Part shown: positions 27,870-37,016 of the stretch, one piece after another
Position numbering within the stretch: position 1 is the stretch's first letter
Layout: each line of letters opens with the position of its first letter
Assembly: GCF_002929805.1 (NCBI RefSeq)
Contig: NZ_PJJM01000090.1
Location: forward strand, 1 to 64,000
Direction of reading: 5' to 3'
DNA: 64,000 nucleotides
DNA from: Cryobacterium sp. Y50
GTDB lineage: Bacteria > Actinomycetota > Actinomycetes > Actinomycetales > Microbacteriaceae
Program-made: the position numbers and the translations under genes
Notes under the pieces: generated by a model
What the model saw: only the letters and a program-made list of their open reading frames with translations
Told to the model about the DNA's origin: nothing
Databases searched by the model: none

Positions 27870-28634
27870 CTACTCGGACTCGGCGGAGAGTGCGGCCTGT
27901 ACCTCGACTGACAGGTCGTAGTTGGAGTAGACGTTCTGCACGTCGTCGAGGTCTTCCATGGCGTCGATCAGGTGGAACACCTTGCGGGCAGTTTCGGCGT
28001 CGACCTCGATTTTAAGCGACGGGATGAAGGCAATATCGGCGGACTCATAGTCGATGCCGGCGGCCTGCAGCGCGGTGCGGGTGGCGACGAGGTCACTCAC
28101 GTCAGAGTGGATCTCGAAGGTCTCGCCCTCGTCGATGACCTCTTCGGCGCCGGCGTCGAGCACGGCAAGCATGATGTCGTCCTCGGTGATCGTGGGCAGG
28201 TGCTTGACCACAACGACACCCTTGCGGTGAAAGTTGTACGCGACGCTGCCCGGGTCGGCCATGGCTCCCCCGTTGCGGGCCATCGCGGTGCGTACCTCGG
28301 CCGCAGCACGGTTCTTATTATCGGTGAGGCACTCGATCATGATCGCGACACCGTGCGTGGCGTAGCCCTCGTACATGATGGTCGTGTAGTCGACCTGTTC
28401 GCCAGACAGCCCGGCACCACGCTTGACGGCCCGGTCGATGTTGTCGTTGGGCACCGAGGTCTTCTTGGCCTTCTGAATGGCATCAACCAGGGTTGGGTTA
28501 CCCGAGAGATCAGCGCCGCCCAGCCGTGCCGCAACCTCGATATTCTTGATGAGTTTGGCGAACGCCTTGGCCCGTCTGGAGTCGGTGACCGCCTTCTGGT
28601 GCTTGGTGGTGGCCCATTTGGAATGCCCGGACAT
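27870..28634 (-). CDS. yebC: YebC/PmpR-family transcriptional regulator
   Basis: The 254-residue protein opens with [15 protein letters not shown], the family signature, and contains [33 protein letters not shown] and [12 protein letters not shown]. YebC proteins bind DNA, and related members aid translation of difficult motifs; which applies here is unknown. The ATG at 28634 has GGGAG upstream. The frame is open to 28721, but that part is made of 15-bp repeats and is probably not translated. It heads yebC-ruvC-ruvA-ruvB. Confidence 0.92.
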   Translation of the reverse strand: MSGHSKWATTKHQKAVTDSRRAKAFAKLIKNIEVAARLGGADLSGNPTLVDAIQKAKKTSVPNDNIDRAVKRGAGLSGEQVDYTTIMYEGYATHGVAIMIECLTDNKNRAAAEVRTAMARNGGAMADPGSVAYNFHRKGVVVVKHLPTITEDDIMLAVLDAGAEEVIDEGETFEIHSDVSDLVATRTALQAAGIDYESADIAFIPSLKIEVDAETARKVFHLIDAMEDLDDVQNVYSNYDLSVEVQAALSAESE

Positions 28635-28648
28635 ACATCTCCCGTTGT

Positions 28649-28693
28649 TGTGCTCGAACAAACTGTGCTCGAATAAGTTGTGCTCGATCGAGC
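28649..28693 (-). repeat. Three imperfect 15-bp tandem repeats in the yebC leader
   Basis: Three consecutive 15-base units, each beginning TGTGCTCGA on the plus strand (28649, 28664, 28679), lie 15-59 bp upstream of the yebC ATG. If read in the yebC frame they would encode repeated FEH-type tripeptides. Confidence 0.8.
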
Positions 28694-28739
28694 TCTGGTG
28701 ATCGCTGCGAAGTTGGTGCACGCTTGGTGCCGCCTCAGT

Positions 28740-29309
28740 CTATCCCGGTGTGACTTCCAGCAGCTTGTGCAGGGTGTGCAGGTTGCGGATGGTCGTGGTG
28801 TCACGGTACTTGAGCTTGGCACTCTTCTTGCTGAAGGCGCTCTTGATACCGACTGCCTTGCGAACCTCCCAGTACAGCACGCCGTGGCCGAGTTCGATGC
28901 GTTCGTCGGTCGTGTCGAGTTCCTTGGCGTGTCCAGCGAGCTCGCTCAGGTGGCTAGGGTCGGAGGAGAACATGACATAGGGATGCCAGCCATCGCGGTC
29001 GGCGTTAAAGGGGTACGAGCGCACGATGCGGTCGAGCGATTCGGCGTCGACGAGCACGATCCACGCTTCGTACTCGAAGCGAGCTGTCAGGGCTGCTTCG
29101 ATGCGCGCCTTGAGGGCTGCAGTTTCCATTTTGTTAGCCAGCGGAGCATCGGCGAGTGGACTGTCGATGCTGAACAGCACATTTCCGCTGGCCAGCACCG
29201 TCTTGATATCGGTGTAACCAAGTTCGTGAAAGGTATCAGCGAGATCGGCCATGCTGACGGTGATGCCATTGACATTTATACCGCGGAGGAGTGCTACATA
29301 GCGGGTCAT
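28740..29309 (-). CDS. DUF1697 family protein
   Basis: The 189-residue protein begins MTRYVALLRGINVNGITVSM, the hallmark of DUF1697, and contains LGYTDIKTVLASGNVLF. Its catalytic or binding role is unknown. The ATG at 29309 matches the conserved start; the longer frame to 29369 is not family-like. It lies between yebC and pdxT on the same strand with gaps of about 75-105 bp, so it may be a separate unit. Confidence 0.85.
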   Translation of the reverse strand: MTRYVALLRGINVNGITVSMADLADTFHELGYTDIKTVLASGNVLFSIDSPLADAPLANKMETAALKARIEAALTARFEYEAWIVLVDAESLDRIVRSYPFNADRDGWHPYVMFSSDPSHLSELAGHAKELDTTDERIELGHGVLYWEVRKAVGIKSAFSKKSAKLKYRDTTTIRNLHTLHKLLEVTPG

Positions 29310-29383
29310 CGTTGACCACTGCGTGTCTGAGTCATGTCTGAACCCTAGCCACACTCGCGCGCCCGGCACAATTCCGGCATCGG

Positions 29384-30025
29384 TCAGCGCGCGGCAGCGA
29401 TAAGTTTCTGCAGGAAATACTCGTGAAAACGGTATTCGCCGGTGATTTCGGGGTGAAAGGAGGTACCAAGCAGGTTTCCTTGTTGCACAGCGACACAGCG
29501 GCCGTCGGCGAGGGCGGCGAGGGCGGTCGCTTTTGGCCCGACGGTCTCCACGACCGGCGCCCGAATGAAGACCGCGTGCACGGGCTGGTCGCCGAGCGCC
29601 GGAATATCAAGGTCAGTCTCGAAGGAGGCGGTCTGCGAACCGAAGGCGTTGCGGCGCACAGCGATGTCAAGTCCACCGAGGCCCTGCTGGCCGTCCATGC
29701 CATCGAGAATCGTGTCGGCAAGCATAATCAGCCCCGCGCAGGTGCCATAGACCGGCAGCCCGCCGCGGATGGCAGCGCGGAGCGGTTCGGCGAGGCCGAA
29801 GGTGCGGGCGAGTTTGTCCATGACGCTCGATTCGCCGCCCGGAATGACCAGACCGTCGATCTGGTCCAGTTCTTCCGGGCGGCGCACGAGGGCGACGTTC
29901 ACGCCGAGCTCGCGCAATACCTGCGCGTGCTCACGAAAGTCGCCCTGCAGGGCGAGTACCCCAACCCGCAGTCTTGCCGGTACAGCGATTTCTGCCGGTC
30001 GGGTACCCATCGAGAGAATCGTCAC
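29384..30025 (-). CDS. pdxT: Pyridoxal 5'-phosphate synthase glutaminase subunit PdxT
   Basis: The 213-residue class I glutamine amidotransferase supplies ammonia to PdxS. VGVLALQGDFREH is the N-terminal signature, GGESSVMDKLAR follows, the nucleophile Cys is in GTCAGLIM, and His-Glu in FHPEITG. Met1 at 30025 or an internal ATG at 30010 are both possible; the conserved core begins about residue 20. It starts 11 bp after the pdxS stop, an operon. Confidence 0.94.
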   Translation of the reverse strand: MTILSMGTRPAEIAVPARLRVGVLALQGDFREHAQVLRELGVNVALVRRPEELDQIDGLVIPGGESSVMDKLARTFGLAEPLRAAIRGGLPVYGTCAGLIMLADTILDGMDGQQGLGGLDIAVRRNAFGSQTASFETDLDIPALGDQPVHAVFIRAPVVETVGPKATALAALADGRCVAVQQGNLLGTSFHPEITGEYRFHEYFLQKLIAAAR

Positions 30026-30036
30026 GAACGGATGCG

Positions 30037-30939
30037 CTACCAGCCGCGCGTTGCGAGGCGGTGCGGTTCAGCGATGTCGGACACGTTGATGCCGACCATG
30101 GCCTCGCCGAGACCGCGCGAGACATCCGCAATGACCTTGGCGTCGTCGTAGAACGTGACAGCCTTGACGATGGCCGCTGCACGCTGCTCCGGGTTGCCCG
30201 ACTTGAAGATGCCGGAGCCGACGAACACACCGTCAGCGCCGAGCTGCATCATCATGGCGGCGTCGGCCGGGGTGGCCACGCCTCCGGCGGTGAACAGAAC
30301 GACGGGGAGTTTGCCGGTCGCGGCGATCTCGGCGACGAGCTCGTAGGGTGCCTGCAGTTCCTTGGCGGCAACGTACAGTTCATCGCGGCTCATCGAGCTG
30401 AGGCGCTTGATCTCACCGTTGATGGTGCGGATGTGCTTGGTGGCTTCGGAGACGTCGCCGGTTCCGGCCTCGCCCTTGGAGCGAATCATGGCCGCACCTT
30501 CGTTGATGCGGCGGAGCGCCTCACCGAGGTTGGTGGCGCCACAAACGAAGGGGATGGTGAAGTTCCACTTGTCGATGTGGTTCACGTAGTCGGCAGGGCT
30601 GAGCACCTCGGATTCGTCGATGTAGTCAACGCCGAGCACCTCGAGAATCTGCGCTTCGACGAAGTGGCCGATGCGGGCCTTCGCCATGACCGGAATGTTG
30701 ACCTCGGCGATGATGCTGTCGATCAGGTCGGGGTCGCTCATGCGGGCCACGCCGCCCTGCGAGCGGATGTCGGCGGGAACGCGTTCAAGAGCCATGACGG
30801 CGACAGCGCCGGCATCTTCAGCAATACGAGCCTGGGCAGCGGTGACGACGTCCATGATGACGCCGCCCTTGAGCATTTCGGCGAATCCGCGTTTAACGCG
30901 GCTCGAGCCGAACTGCTCGGCAGAGGTTGATTCAGTCAT
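30037..30939 (-). CDS. pdxS: Pyridoxal 5'-phosphate synthase subunit PdxS
   Basis: The 300-residue beta/alpha-barrel lyase condenses ribose 5-phosphate, glyceraldehyde 3-phosphate and ammonia from PdxT into PLP. Conserved blocks [32 protein letters not shown] and [10 protein letters not shown] are present. The ATG at 30939 gives the usual N terminus; the frame extends to 31020 without similarity. The PdxS/PdxT pair means de novo PLP by the DXP-independent route. Confidence 0.96.
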   Translation of the reverse strand: MTESTSAEQFGSSRVKRGFAEMLKGGVIMDVVTAAQARIAEDAGAVAVMALERVPADIRSQGGVARMSDPDLIDSIIAEVNIPVMAKARIGHFVEAQILEVLGVDYIDESEVLSPADYVNHIDKWNFTIPFVCGATNLGEALRRINEGAAMIRSKGEAGTGDVSEATKHIRTINGEIKRLSSMSRDELYVAAKELQAPYELVAEIAATGKLPVVLFTAGGVATPADAAMMMQLGADGVFVGSGIFKSGNPEQRAAAIVKAVTFYDDAKVIADVSRGLGEAMVGINVSDIAEPHRLATRGW

Positions 30940-31041
30940 AACTACGATCCTATTCCTTACGCGGTGGTGGTCTGACCGGGACTGGTATCGGTCGAACGGA
31001 TGACCGGGGCGAGCCAGCACACTGCCCGGTCTTGAGAAAAA

Positions 31042-31659
31042 CTAGAGGGCAGCTGTCGTGGCGTCTGAGGGAGTCAACGCGCCCGGCCAGGCGTCGGAAA
31101 TCTCGCGGCGCACGTCGCCGAGTAGGCGCGGGATGGCCTTGGTGCCGGCGATGATCGGAAAGAAATTCGAGTCGAGGGCCCAGCGCGGCACGATGTGCTG
31201 GTGCAAGTGCTCGGCGATGCCGGCTCCGGCAATGCGCCCCTGGTTCATGCCGATATTAAAGCCGTCACAATTCGACACCTGAGTGAGCACCCGCATGGCA
31301 ATCTGGGTGAGCTGGCCGATTTCGGCGATCTCCTCCGGCGTGGCCTGGTCGTAGGTGGCGACATGCCGATACGGACAGACCAATAGGTGGCCGCTGTTGT
31401 ACGGAAAAAGGTTGAGCAGCACGTAGGCATGGGTGCCGCGCGCAACGATCAGCGCCTTCTCATCGTCCAGGGTCGGAGCGATGCAGAACGGGCAGTCGTC
31501 GGGGTGCGGCTGCTGCCCGTCCTGGATGTAGACCATCCGATGCGGCGTCCAGAGCCGCTGAAAGGCATCCGGAACACCGGCGAACTCGGCAGCGGTCTCC
31601 CCCGCGCCGGCGTCCACCGCGTCGGAACCGCGCAATCGATCTGCGGGAATGGCCGGCAT
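31042..31659 (-). CDS. HIT-family hydrolase or AP4A phosphorylase-like protein
   Basis: The 205-residue protein has the histidine-triad active site EHLHQHIVPRW at about 149-159 and a CPFC motif near 57-60, probably metal-binding. LLNLFPYNSGHLLVCPYRHV is also typical of the actinobacterial HIT protein encoded right after thrS. It would act on nucleoside phosphates such as Ap4A; the substrate is not determinable here. It starts one base beyond the thrS stop. The N-terminal about 25 residues are unconserved in style, so the true start may be internal. Confidence 0.88.
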   Translation of the reverse strand: MPAIPADRLRGSDAVDAGAGETAAEFAGVPDAFQRLWTPHRMVYIQDGQQPHPDDCPFCIAPTLDDEKALIVARGTHAYVLLNLFPYNSGHLLVCPYRHVATYDQATPEEIAEIGQLTQIAMRVLTQVSNCDGFNIGMNQGRIAGAGIAEHLHQHIVPRWALDSNFFPIIAGTKAIPRLLGDVRREISDAWPGALTPSDATTAAL

Positions 31660-31660
31660 G

Positions 31661-33679
31661 CTAGGCCTCCACTTCGGACACAGCCACGAGTGGAATCGTG
31701 GTCACCTGCGCGCGGTTCTCGATCGACTCCACGATGATGCGCACGGCCTCGGTGACCGGAACCCCGTTTTGCTGCGTGCCATCGCGGAAGCGAAAGCTTA
31801 CCGCGCCGTTGGCCTGGTCGTCTTCGCCCACAATGAGCTGGTACGGCACCTTGGCCTTGGTGTGGGTGCGGATCTTCTTCTGCATACGGTCGCCCCCGTG
31901 ATCCACCTCGGCGCGCACTCCGGAATTCTTCAGAGTCGCGATCACGTCATCGAGGAAGGGGCCATACTGCTCGGAAACGGGAATACCGACAACCTGTACC
32001 GGGGCCAGCCAGACCGGGAACGCTCCGGCGTAATGCTCAGTGAGCACGGCAAAGAAACGCTCGATCGAGCCGAACAGGGCACGGTGAATCATGACTGGGC
32101 GCTGGCGGCTGCCGTCATTCGCGGTGTATTCGAGGTCGAACCGTTCCGGCAAGTTGAAGTCGAGCTGAATGGTCGACATCTGCCAGGTGCGCCCGATGGC
32201 GTCCTTGGCCTGCACCGAGATCTTGGGGCCGTAGAAGGCCGCTCCACCCGGGTCGGCGACCAGATCGAGACCGGATGCCTCCGCGACCTCGCGGAGAGTC
32301 TCGGTGGCTTCAGCCCAGGCTTCGTCGCTGCCCACGAACTTTTTCGGGTCTTTGGTGGAGAGCTCGAGATAGTAGTCCTCGAGGCCGTAGTCGGCGAGCA
32401 GCTGCAGCACGAAGTTGAGGGTGGTCGTCAGCTCCTCTTTCATGCCTTCCTTGGTCGTGTAGATGTGGGCGTCGTCCTGGGTCATGCCGCGCACGCGGGT
32501 GAGGCCGTTGAGCACGCCGGACTTCTCGTAGCGGTAGACCGATCCGAATTCGAACAAGCGCATCGGCAGATCACGGTAGCTACGGCCACTGGACTTGAAG
32601 ATGAGGTTGTGGAACGGGCAGTTCATCGGCTTGAGATAATAGTCAACGCCCTGGCGGGTGACGTGACCGGTGTCGTCGCGTTCCTCGTCGAGGTGCATCG
32701 GGGGAAACATACCTTCGCGGTACCAGTCGAGGTGGCCGGAGGTTTCGAACAGGGTCGACTTGGTGATGTGCGGTGAGTAGACAAAGTCGTAGCCGGCTTC
32801 GGCGTGGCGTTTGCGGGAGTAGTTCTCCATCTCCTGCCGAATGATGCCGCCCTTGGGATGGAACACGGCCAGGCCGGAGCCGATCTCTTCCGGGAAGCTG
32901 AACAGGTCGAGTTCGGCGCCGAGCCTGCGGTGATCGCGCTTAGCCGCCTCTTCCTGACGTACCTGGTAGGCGCGCAGTTCGTCCTTGGTGGGCCAGGCGG
33001 TGCCGTAGATGCGCTGCAACTGCGGGTTCTTCTCGGAGCCGCGCCAGTAGGCGGCGGCCAGGCGGGTGAGCGAGTAGCCGTTGCCGATCATTCGGGTGTT
33101 GGGCAGGTGTGGGCCGCGACAGAGGTCCTTCCAGACCGTCTCGCCCGTCTTCGGGTCGACGTTGTCGTAGATGGTCAGTTCGGCTCCGCCGACCTCGACC
33201 GACTCTTCGTCGGCAGTTGCGCTGTTGTTGCCACCCGCGTCGCCGCCCTCGCCGGGGCCGCCTTTGATTCCGATGAGCTCGAGCTTGTACGGTTCGGCGG
33301 CCAGTTCGGCGCGGGCCTCGTCGTGGGTGACGACGCGGCGCACGAACCGCTGGCCCTGGCGGATAATACGGTCCATCGCCTTCTCGAGCGACTTGATGTC
33401 CTCGGGAGTGAACGGGTCGACCACATCGAAGTCGTAGTAGAAGCCGTCGGTGACGAATGGGCCGATGCCGAGGCGGGCGGCCGGGTTGACGGTCTGCACG
33501 GCCTGGGCCAGCACGTGGGTGGCCGAGTGACGCAGAATATTCAGTCCGTCGGGAGTGTCTATGCTGACCGGCTCGACAATATCCGTCGGCAACACGGTGG
33601 CCGCCAAATCTTTCAACTCACCGTTGACGCGCATCGCGACAACGGATCGGTCGGTGAAAAGCGCAAAGCCGTCAGCCAC
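31661..33679 (-). CDS. thrS: Threonine--tRNA ligase
   Basis: The 672-residue class II synthetase has an N-terminal TGS domain, the editing-type second domain ([12 protein letters not shown] with HxxxH and a later Cys-His region), and the catalytic core with [37 protein letters not shown] and [13 protein letters not shown]-terminal anticodon-binding domain follows. A Gly/Glu-rich insert around 160-175 ([12 protein letters not shown]) is typical of actinobacteria. The downstream HIT gene is nearly contiguous. Confidence 0.96.
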   Translation of the reverse strand: MADGFALFTDRSVVAMRVNGELKDLAATVLPTDIVEPVSIDTPDGLNILRHSATHVLAQAVQTVNPAARLGIGPFVTDGFYYDFDVVDPFTPEDIKSLEKAMDRIIRQGQRFVRRVVTHDEARAELAAEPYKLELIGIKGGPGEGGDAGGNNSATADEESVEVGGAELTIYDNVDPKTGETVWKDLCRGPHLPNTRMIGNGYSLTRLAAAYWRGSEKNPQLQRIYGTAWPTKDELRAYQVRQEEAAKRDHRRLGAELDLFSFPEEIGSGLAVFHPKGGIIRQEMENYSRKRHAEAGYDFVYSPHITKSTLFETSGHLDWYREGMFPPMHLDEERDDTGHVTRQGVDYYLKPMNCPFHNLIFKSSGRSYRDLPMRLFEFGSVYRYEKSGVLNGLTRVRGMTQDDAHIYTTKEGMKEELTTTLNFVLQLLADYGLEDYYLELSTKDPKKFVGSDEAWAEATETLREVAEASGLDLVADPGGAAFYGPKISVQAKDAIGRTWQMSTIQLDFNLPERFDLEYTANDGSRQRPVMIHRALFGSIERFFAVLTEHYAGAFPVWLAPVQVVGIPVSEQYGPFLDDVIATLKNSGVRAEVDHGGDRMQKKIRTHTKAKVPYQLIVGEDDQANGAVSFRFRDGTQQNGVPVTEAVRIIVESIENRAQVTTIPLVAVSEVEA

Positions 33680-33859
33680 GTGTATTACTCCCTGTTGTTT
33701 GCCTACTCGTCAACTTTAGCGGCGTGCGCAGGGCTGATCGTCGGCTGAGCGACGGGGAGCCCACGATAGTGCTCGCACGCACTACAAACCGAGCCGATAT
33801 GAGAGTACTTTGTCCGTGATTTGGGGGCCCGAGCACCACCGACTGCAAAGAAGCGAGAC

Positions 33860-34921
33860 ATGACACCATTACCGCACCCGTCCCCATCCCCCCGCCCTGG
33901 CGCGAAGCGCTCCTGGCGCCTGCCCGCGCTGGTTATTGCGTCCGTGCTCGGCGCCCTGATCGTCGCACCCGCCGCCTCGGCAGCAACGGATGCCCCGACC
34001 CTTTCGACGGGGCGGGGCACGGTCAGCATTAACGCCGGCACCTATGACTTCTACTTCGCCGGCCAGGCGGCTTCCGTTTACGGCGAGATCTCGGCCGTCG
34101 CCCCCGCCACCGCCGTTCCGACGGGGGGTGTGCGCGTCGTGTCGCTTGAGCCCGGCAACCGCACCGAGACACCCGTGCTCCTGCCGAGCGACACGGCCGG
34201 TATTTTCTACTCCGATGCCTACCCCAGCAAAGCCGGTACGCGCCAGTTCCGAGTGGACTATCTCGGGGATAGAAACTTTGCCCCGGCATCGAAAACCTTC
34301 AGCTACTTCGTTCCGACCGGACCGGACACCAAAACGACCCTGACCGCGACGCCGTCCGGCATTATCACGGCCGGCCAGCACACCACCTTCACCGCGGACG
34401 TCACGGACAGTCAGGGCCGCGCCCTGAACGGTGATCGTTCCGGCGAGGAGATCACCTTCTTCGACAATGGCCGACCGCTGGTTGGCGATCAGGTATTCGG
34501 AAAGTGGCACTCCACGCTGACGACGACAAGGCTGTCCGTGGGGGTGCACCGCATCACGGCTGAGAGTTTCGCGGTCTTCTACAACTCCTCGACGTCACCA
34601 ATTGTCGTCATTACCGTCGTGGCGAAGCCGGCCAGAGTCAGTGGAACGCTGACCATAGCGCCCCGAGGCGATGTGCACGTGGGCGTGCCCGTCTCGGCGA
34701 CGGCGAACTTCACCTCCGCGACCAAAACGGTGACCGGTTTCGTACAGTTTTATAACCTGGTGACGAAGGTCGGCCAGCCGGTGGCGCTCGTTCAGGGTTC
34801 AGCCACACTCACGTACGCATCATTGAAGGTCGGCAGGCACGCGCTCGCCGCCCGCTATCTGGGTACGACAAAGCATGCTCCGGCGGTGACCCTGCCGCGA
34901 TTGGTACGGGTTATTCGGTAA
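33860..34921 (+). CDS. Exported Ig-like repeat protein
   Basis: The 353-residue protein has a basic N terminus, a hydrophobic signal segment (LPALVIASVLGALIVAPAASA, about 21-41) with an ASA-A cleavage site, then three Ig-like (bacterial Big_3/Ig_5-type) units. Each unit has TTFTADV- or VSATANF-like strands and ends in HRITAES or RHALAARYLG. No anchor, LPXTG or catalytic motif is seen, so it is probably secreted or loosely wall-associated. The ATG at 33860 fits the signal peptide; the TTG at 33821 does not. It is divergent from thrS and followed by a terminator. Function unknown. Confidence 0.7.
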   Translation: MTPLPHPSPSPRPGAKRSWRLPALVIASVLGALIVAPAASAATDAPTLSTGRGTVSINAGTYDFYFAGQAASVYGEISAVAPATAVPTGGVRVVSLEPGNRTETPVLLPSDTAGIFYSDAYPSKAGTRQFRVDYLGDRNFAPASKTFSYFVPTGPDTKTTLTATPSGIITAGQHTTFTADVTDSQGRALNGDRSGEEITFFDNGRPLVGDQVFGKWHSTLTTTRLSVGVHRITAESFAVFYNSSTSPIVVITVVAKPARVSGTLTIAPRGDVHVGVPVSATANFTSATKTVTGFVQFYNLVTKVGQPVALVQGSATLTYASLKVGRHALAARYLGTTKHAPAVTLPRLVRVIR

Positions 34922-34929
34922 CGGGTGCG

Positions 34930-34961
34930 GGGTGAGAGTTCAGTGCGGCTGAACTCTCCCC
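34930..34961 (+). terminator. Terminator after the Ig-like gene
   Basis: Ten-bp perfect stem GAGAGTTCAG (34934-34943) / CTGAACTCTC (34949-34958) with loop TGCGG, ending in a C-run rather than T. It may also serve the convergent DUF1918 gene. Confidence 0.6.
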
Positions 34962-35026
34962 CTCCCGGTGATCTGGGCGCGGCATCCGCTTTCGCGGGTT
35001 GGTCGACGCGCAAATCAGGCGCTGAC

Positions 35027-35221
35027 CTAGACCGATTCCGACGAATGTTCGATCACGAAGTCGGCGCCGGGGTACACGATGCTCTCATGCCGGTCGTCGA
35101 ACAACACGAGGTACGGCGGCCCGCCGTCGATCCCACGAACCTCGAGTATCTCGCCGCGACGGTCCGGCCGCTCCACCGTTTTGCCGCGAATGACAATCCG
35201 ATCTCCCTCTGTGGCGCGCAT
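35027..35221 (-). CDS. DUF1918 domain protein
   Basis: The 64-residue protein is the full length of a DUF1918 unit: GDRIVIRGKTVERPDRRGEILEVRG then GGPPYLVLFDDRHESIVYPGADFVIEH. The fold resembles a small SH3-like barrel; no function is established. The ATG at 35221 has AGGAGG eight bases upstream, which decides it over the GTG at 35230. It lies just outside the integrated element on the chromosomal side of its far end. Confidence 0.8.
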   Translation of the reverse strand: MRATEGDRIVIRGKTVERPDRRGEILEVRGIDGGPPYLVLFDDRHESIVYPGADFVIEHSSESV

Positions 35222-35323
35222 TGCACTCACCTCCTGCGCGTAAAACTACGCGGGCAGCGGATGCTGCACAAGGGCGCATCAGCTGGCTTATCGCCCAGAT
35301 CTTGCACGGCCGGTTCTGGGTAC

Positions 35324-35348
35324 AAAAAAACCCCGGCTGACCGGGGTT
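35324..35348 (-). terminator. Original terminator of the displaced tRNA-Val 3' end
   Basis: On the minus strand AACCCCGG-TCAG-CCGGGGTT is followed by a T-run, the form of a tRNA terminator. It lies about 23 bp past the displaced tRNA fragment and is nearly the same as the one behind the rebuilt tRNA at 43532-43553. Confidence 0.8.
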
Positions 35349-35370
35349 CCTGTGTTTTGTTGCGATGCTC

Positions 35371-35417
35371 TGTGGGCGATACTGGGATCGAACCAGTGAC
35401 CTCTTCCGTGTCAGGGA
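35371..35417 (-). other. Far-end attachment site: displaced 3' part of tRNA-Val
   Basis: A 47-nt copy of the 3' part of tRNA-Val(GAC), from the anticodon arm to the acceptor, matches 43561-43607 except at three positions. The last 21 nt (35397-35417) are identical and probably hold the crossover. The upstream half of a tRNA is missing here, so this is a fragment, not a gene. Confidence 0.9.
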
Positions 35418-35531
35418 TAGGATCACGATGTTAGGCAGTCCCGTTCACGCCTGAACCGTGTTGTTTACTGGCATCGGTTCAGGCCTGAATGCTGTCTAGT
35501 ACCCGGTTAGATTGTCCTGAACCGCGCAGTG

Positions 35532-35554
35532 TGCACACACGAATGCACACACGA
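35532..35554 (+). promoter_or_regulatory. Candidate integrase arm-type sites, far end
   Basis: TGCACACACGA occurs at 35532-35542 and 35544-35554, same orientation. A related pair, TGCACACAA twice at 43472-43491, lies near the other end of the element. Confidence 0.4.
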
Positions 35555-35569
35555 GTCGCGCGATTACGT

Positions 35570-35965
35570 CTAGTACTCGGTGCACTGATCAAGTGCAGCG
35601 GGTGAGTCCGGGGAGTACATTACAAATGACGTCCCATCGTCTTCCGCCACTCGCACGAACGTGGTGCCCTCAAGGTTCGTTGCGGCCTCACAAATCGTGA
35701 TAGCTGACAGGGCTTCGGCGCTGCCGTTGTCGCCGCGAGGATCAACTATTGATGTCTCAATCTCGAGCTCCCCAGGGGCGACTTCTTCGGCGGATGTTAC
35801 AAGGGCCGCCGTGTCAGCATCCAAGCCCGCCGTAACATCGGCCGTCACATCGACGCCGCTCTCTGCTACCGGCGCCGTCTCCTGAGGCTCTGAGTCGGCT
35901 GGGCTGGAAGAACAACCAGACAAAAGAAGGGCGGCGACAATGGCTAAGGGAGCTAGTATTTTCAT
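35570..35965 (-). CDS. Putative lipoprotein carried by the element
   Basis: The 131-residue protein has a short signal with lipobox LLSGC (Cys18), then an acidic, Ser/Ala/Glu-rich stretch and a small domain with EALSAITICEAATNLEGTTFVRVAEDDG and a C-terminal Cys, so two cysteines may form a disulfide outside the cell. I recognise no family. It is the last gene before the far attachment site, downstream of the capsid gene on the same strand. It may be a lysogenic-conversion or superinfection-related surface protein; that is inference from position only. Confidence 0.7.
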   Translation of the reverse strand: MKILAPLAIVAALLLSGCSSSPADSEPQETAPVAESGVDVTADVTAGLDADTAALVTSAEEVAPGELEIETSIVDPRGDNGSAEALSAITICEAATNLEGTTFVRVAEDDGTSFVMYSPDSPAALDQCTEY

Positions 35966-36055
35966 TCCTTTACCGTAAGGGGCACGCTACAGGCGTGGGC
36001 GTTCCCACGCCGAAGCCCCCTAAACCAGCATCGGCAAGGTGGCTTCGACATATGG

Positions 36056-36901
36056 TTATGCAGTCAGGCTGATCTTTTGGATCGCCGCCGCCTGCGGGAA
36101 AGCGAACGTCACACGCAGAGTCGCCCGAATCGCCGTTCGGTCACTGGTGAAATAGGCGCTCTTATCCGTCTGAAGGTCGACATCGTTACGGCGAACGATG
36201 ATCGAGCGCACCTTCGGGATACCCCAAACAGTGCCGACAGCCACACCGGGCGACGTAAGCAACGGCACACCCTGCAACAGTCGCCGGGTCGCGTTTGTCG
36301 GATCGGAGCCAAGCAGAGGCTTGTTCGAGCCGGTGGACTCTTTCAATGTCGCCAACAGCAGAGCGTCGGCAGGGTTCGCGATGAACGTATCGACGGCGAG
36401 GCCGAGGCCTTCCACGTTCGAGATTGCCTCAGCGAACGGGTCAAGATTGGCCCATGCCGTCGAACCGGTTACATCGGTAACACCCGCCAAATCGCCAAGA
36501 CCGGCAGGCTGAACGACGCTTGCACCCTTCGAGCCGAAGAAAGCAACGTCAATCTTTCGCGCGATGTCGCGGGCAAGACCATCACCAACAATCGCGGCTG
36601 CCTGCGGCGATGTATCCGCTGCCAGCTCGTTAGTGATGATGGTCAAACCGGCAATCTTGGCAGGCTCTGCCACAATGTCGTCAATGGTCGGATCGGATGC
36701 CCCGATTTCGTCACCTTCCGCAACCCATGCGGCGGACGGGTCGCCCGTCACGAGCGGAATGTGTGTTCGTGTCGCATCGGTCGGAATGAGCGTCGAAGCC
36801 TGCACGGCGACGGATGCCGCCTCAACGGGCAGCACAAGCAGCTGAGAAATGGCATCGGGTGAAATGCCCTTGACGTTATCGGTTGAAGTGAAAACGGTCA
36901 T
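36056..36901 (-). CDS. HK97-type phage major capsid protein
   Basis: The 281-residue protein has the HK97-fold pattern: an N-arm, then IPLVTGDPSAAWVAEGDEIGAS, a spine-helix region following LTIITNELAADTSPQAAAIVGDGLARDIARKIDVAFFG, and a C-terminal A-domain and P-domain with SDRTAIRATLRVTFAFP. There is no N-terminal delta domain, which agrees with a separate scaffold-like gene upstream. The ATG at 36901 has AAGGAGG upstream and is preferred to 36994. It is the last structural gene of the element's operon. It would form the shell that packages element DNA; assembly with a helper's tail is inferred. Confidence 0.88.
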   Translation of the reverse strand: MTVFTSTDNVKGISPDAISQLLVLPVEAASVAVQASTLIPTDATRTHIPLVTGDPSAAWVAEGDEIGASDPTIDDIVAEPAKIAGLTIITNELAADTSPQAAAIVGDGLARDIARKIDVAFFGSKGASVVQPAGLGDLAGVTDVTGSTAWANLDPFAEAISNVEGLGLAVDTFIANPADALLLATLKESTGSNKPLLGSDPTNATRRLLQGVPLLTSPGVAVGTVWGIPKVRSIIVRRNDVDLQTDKSAYFTSDRTAIRATLRVTFAFPQAAAIQKISLTA

Positions 36902-36919
36902 CAAAAAAGCCTCCTTAAA

Positions 36920-36949
36920 GGCAGTCAGAAATGGTATTGGATGACTGCC
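36920..36949 (-). promoter_or_regulatory. Hairpin directly before the capsid gene's ribosome-binding site
   Basis: On the minus strand GGCAGTCA and TGACTGCC pair (8 bp, 14-nt loop), followed by TTTAAGGAGG and the capsid ATG. It could block readthrough or shape translation, raising the question of how capsid is expressed relative to the terminase genes. Confidence 0.5.
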
Positions 36950-37016
36950 CCGCATGGAGGCTGATCGAAAGGGGCGCACGGCCTTACTTGACATAATACC
37001 GCACGCCCCCTGATAT

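Noticed and set aside
35371..35417. A second tRNA-Val gene
   Set aside because: Only the anticodon-arm-to-acceptor part is present; no D-arm or 5' acceptor strand follows at 35418 onward, so it is the displaced fragment.
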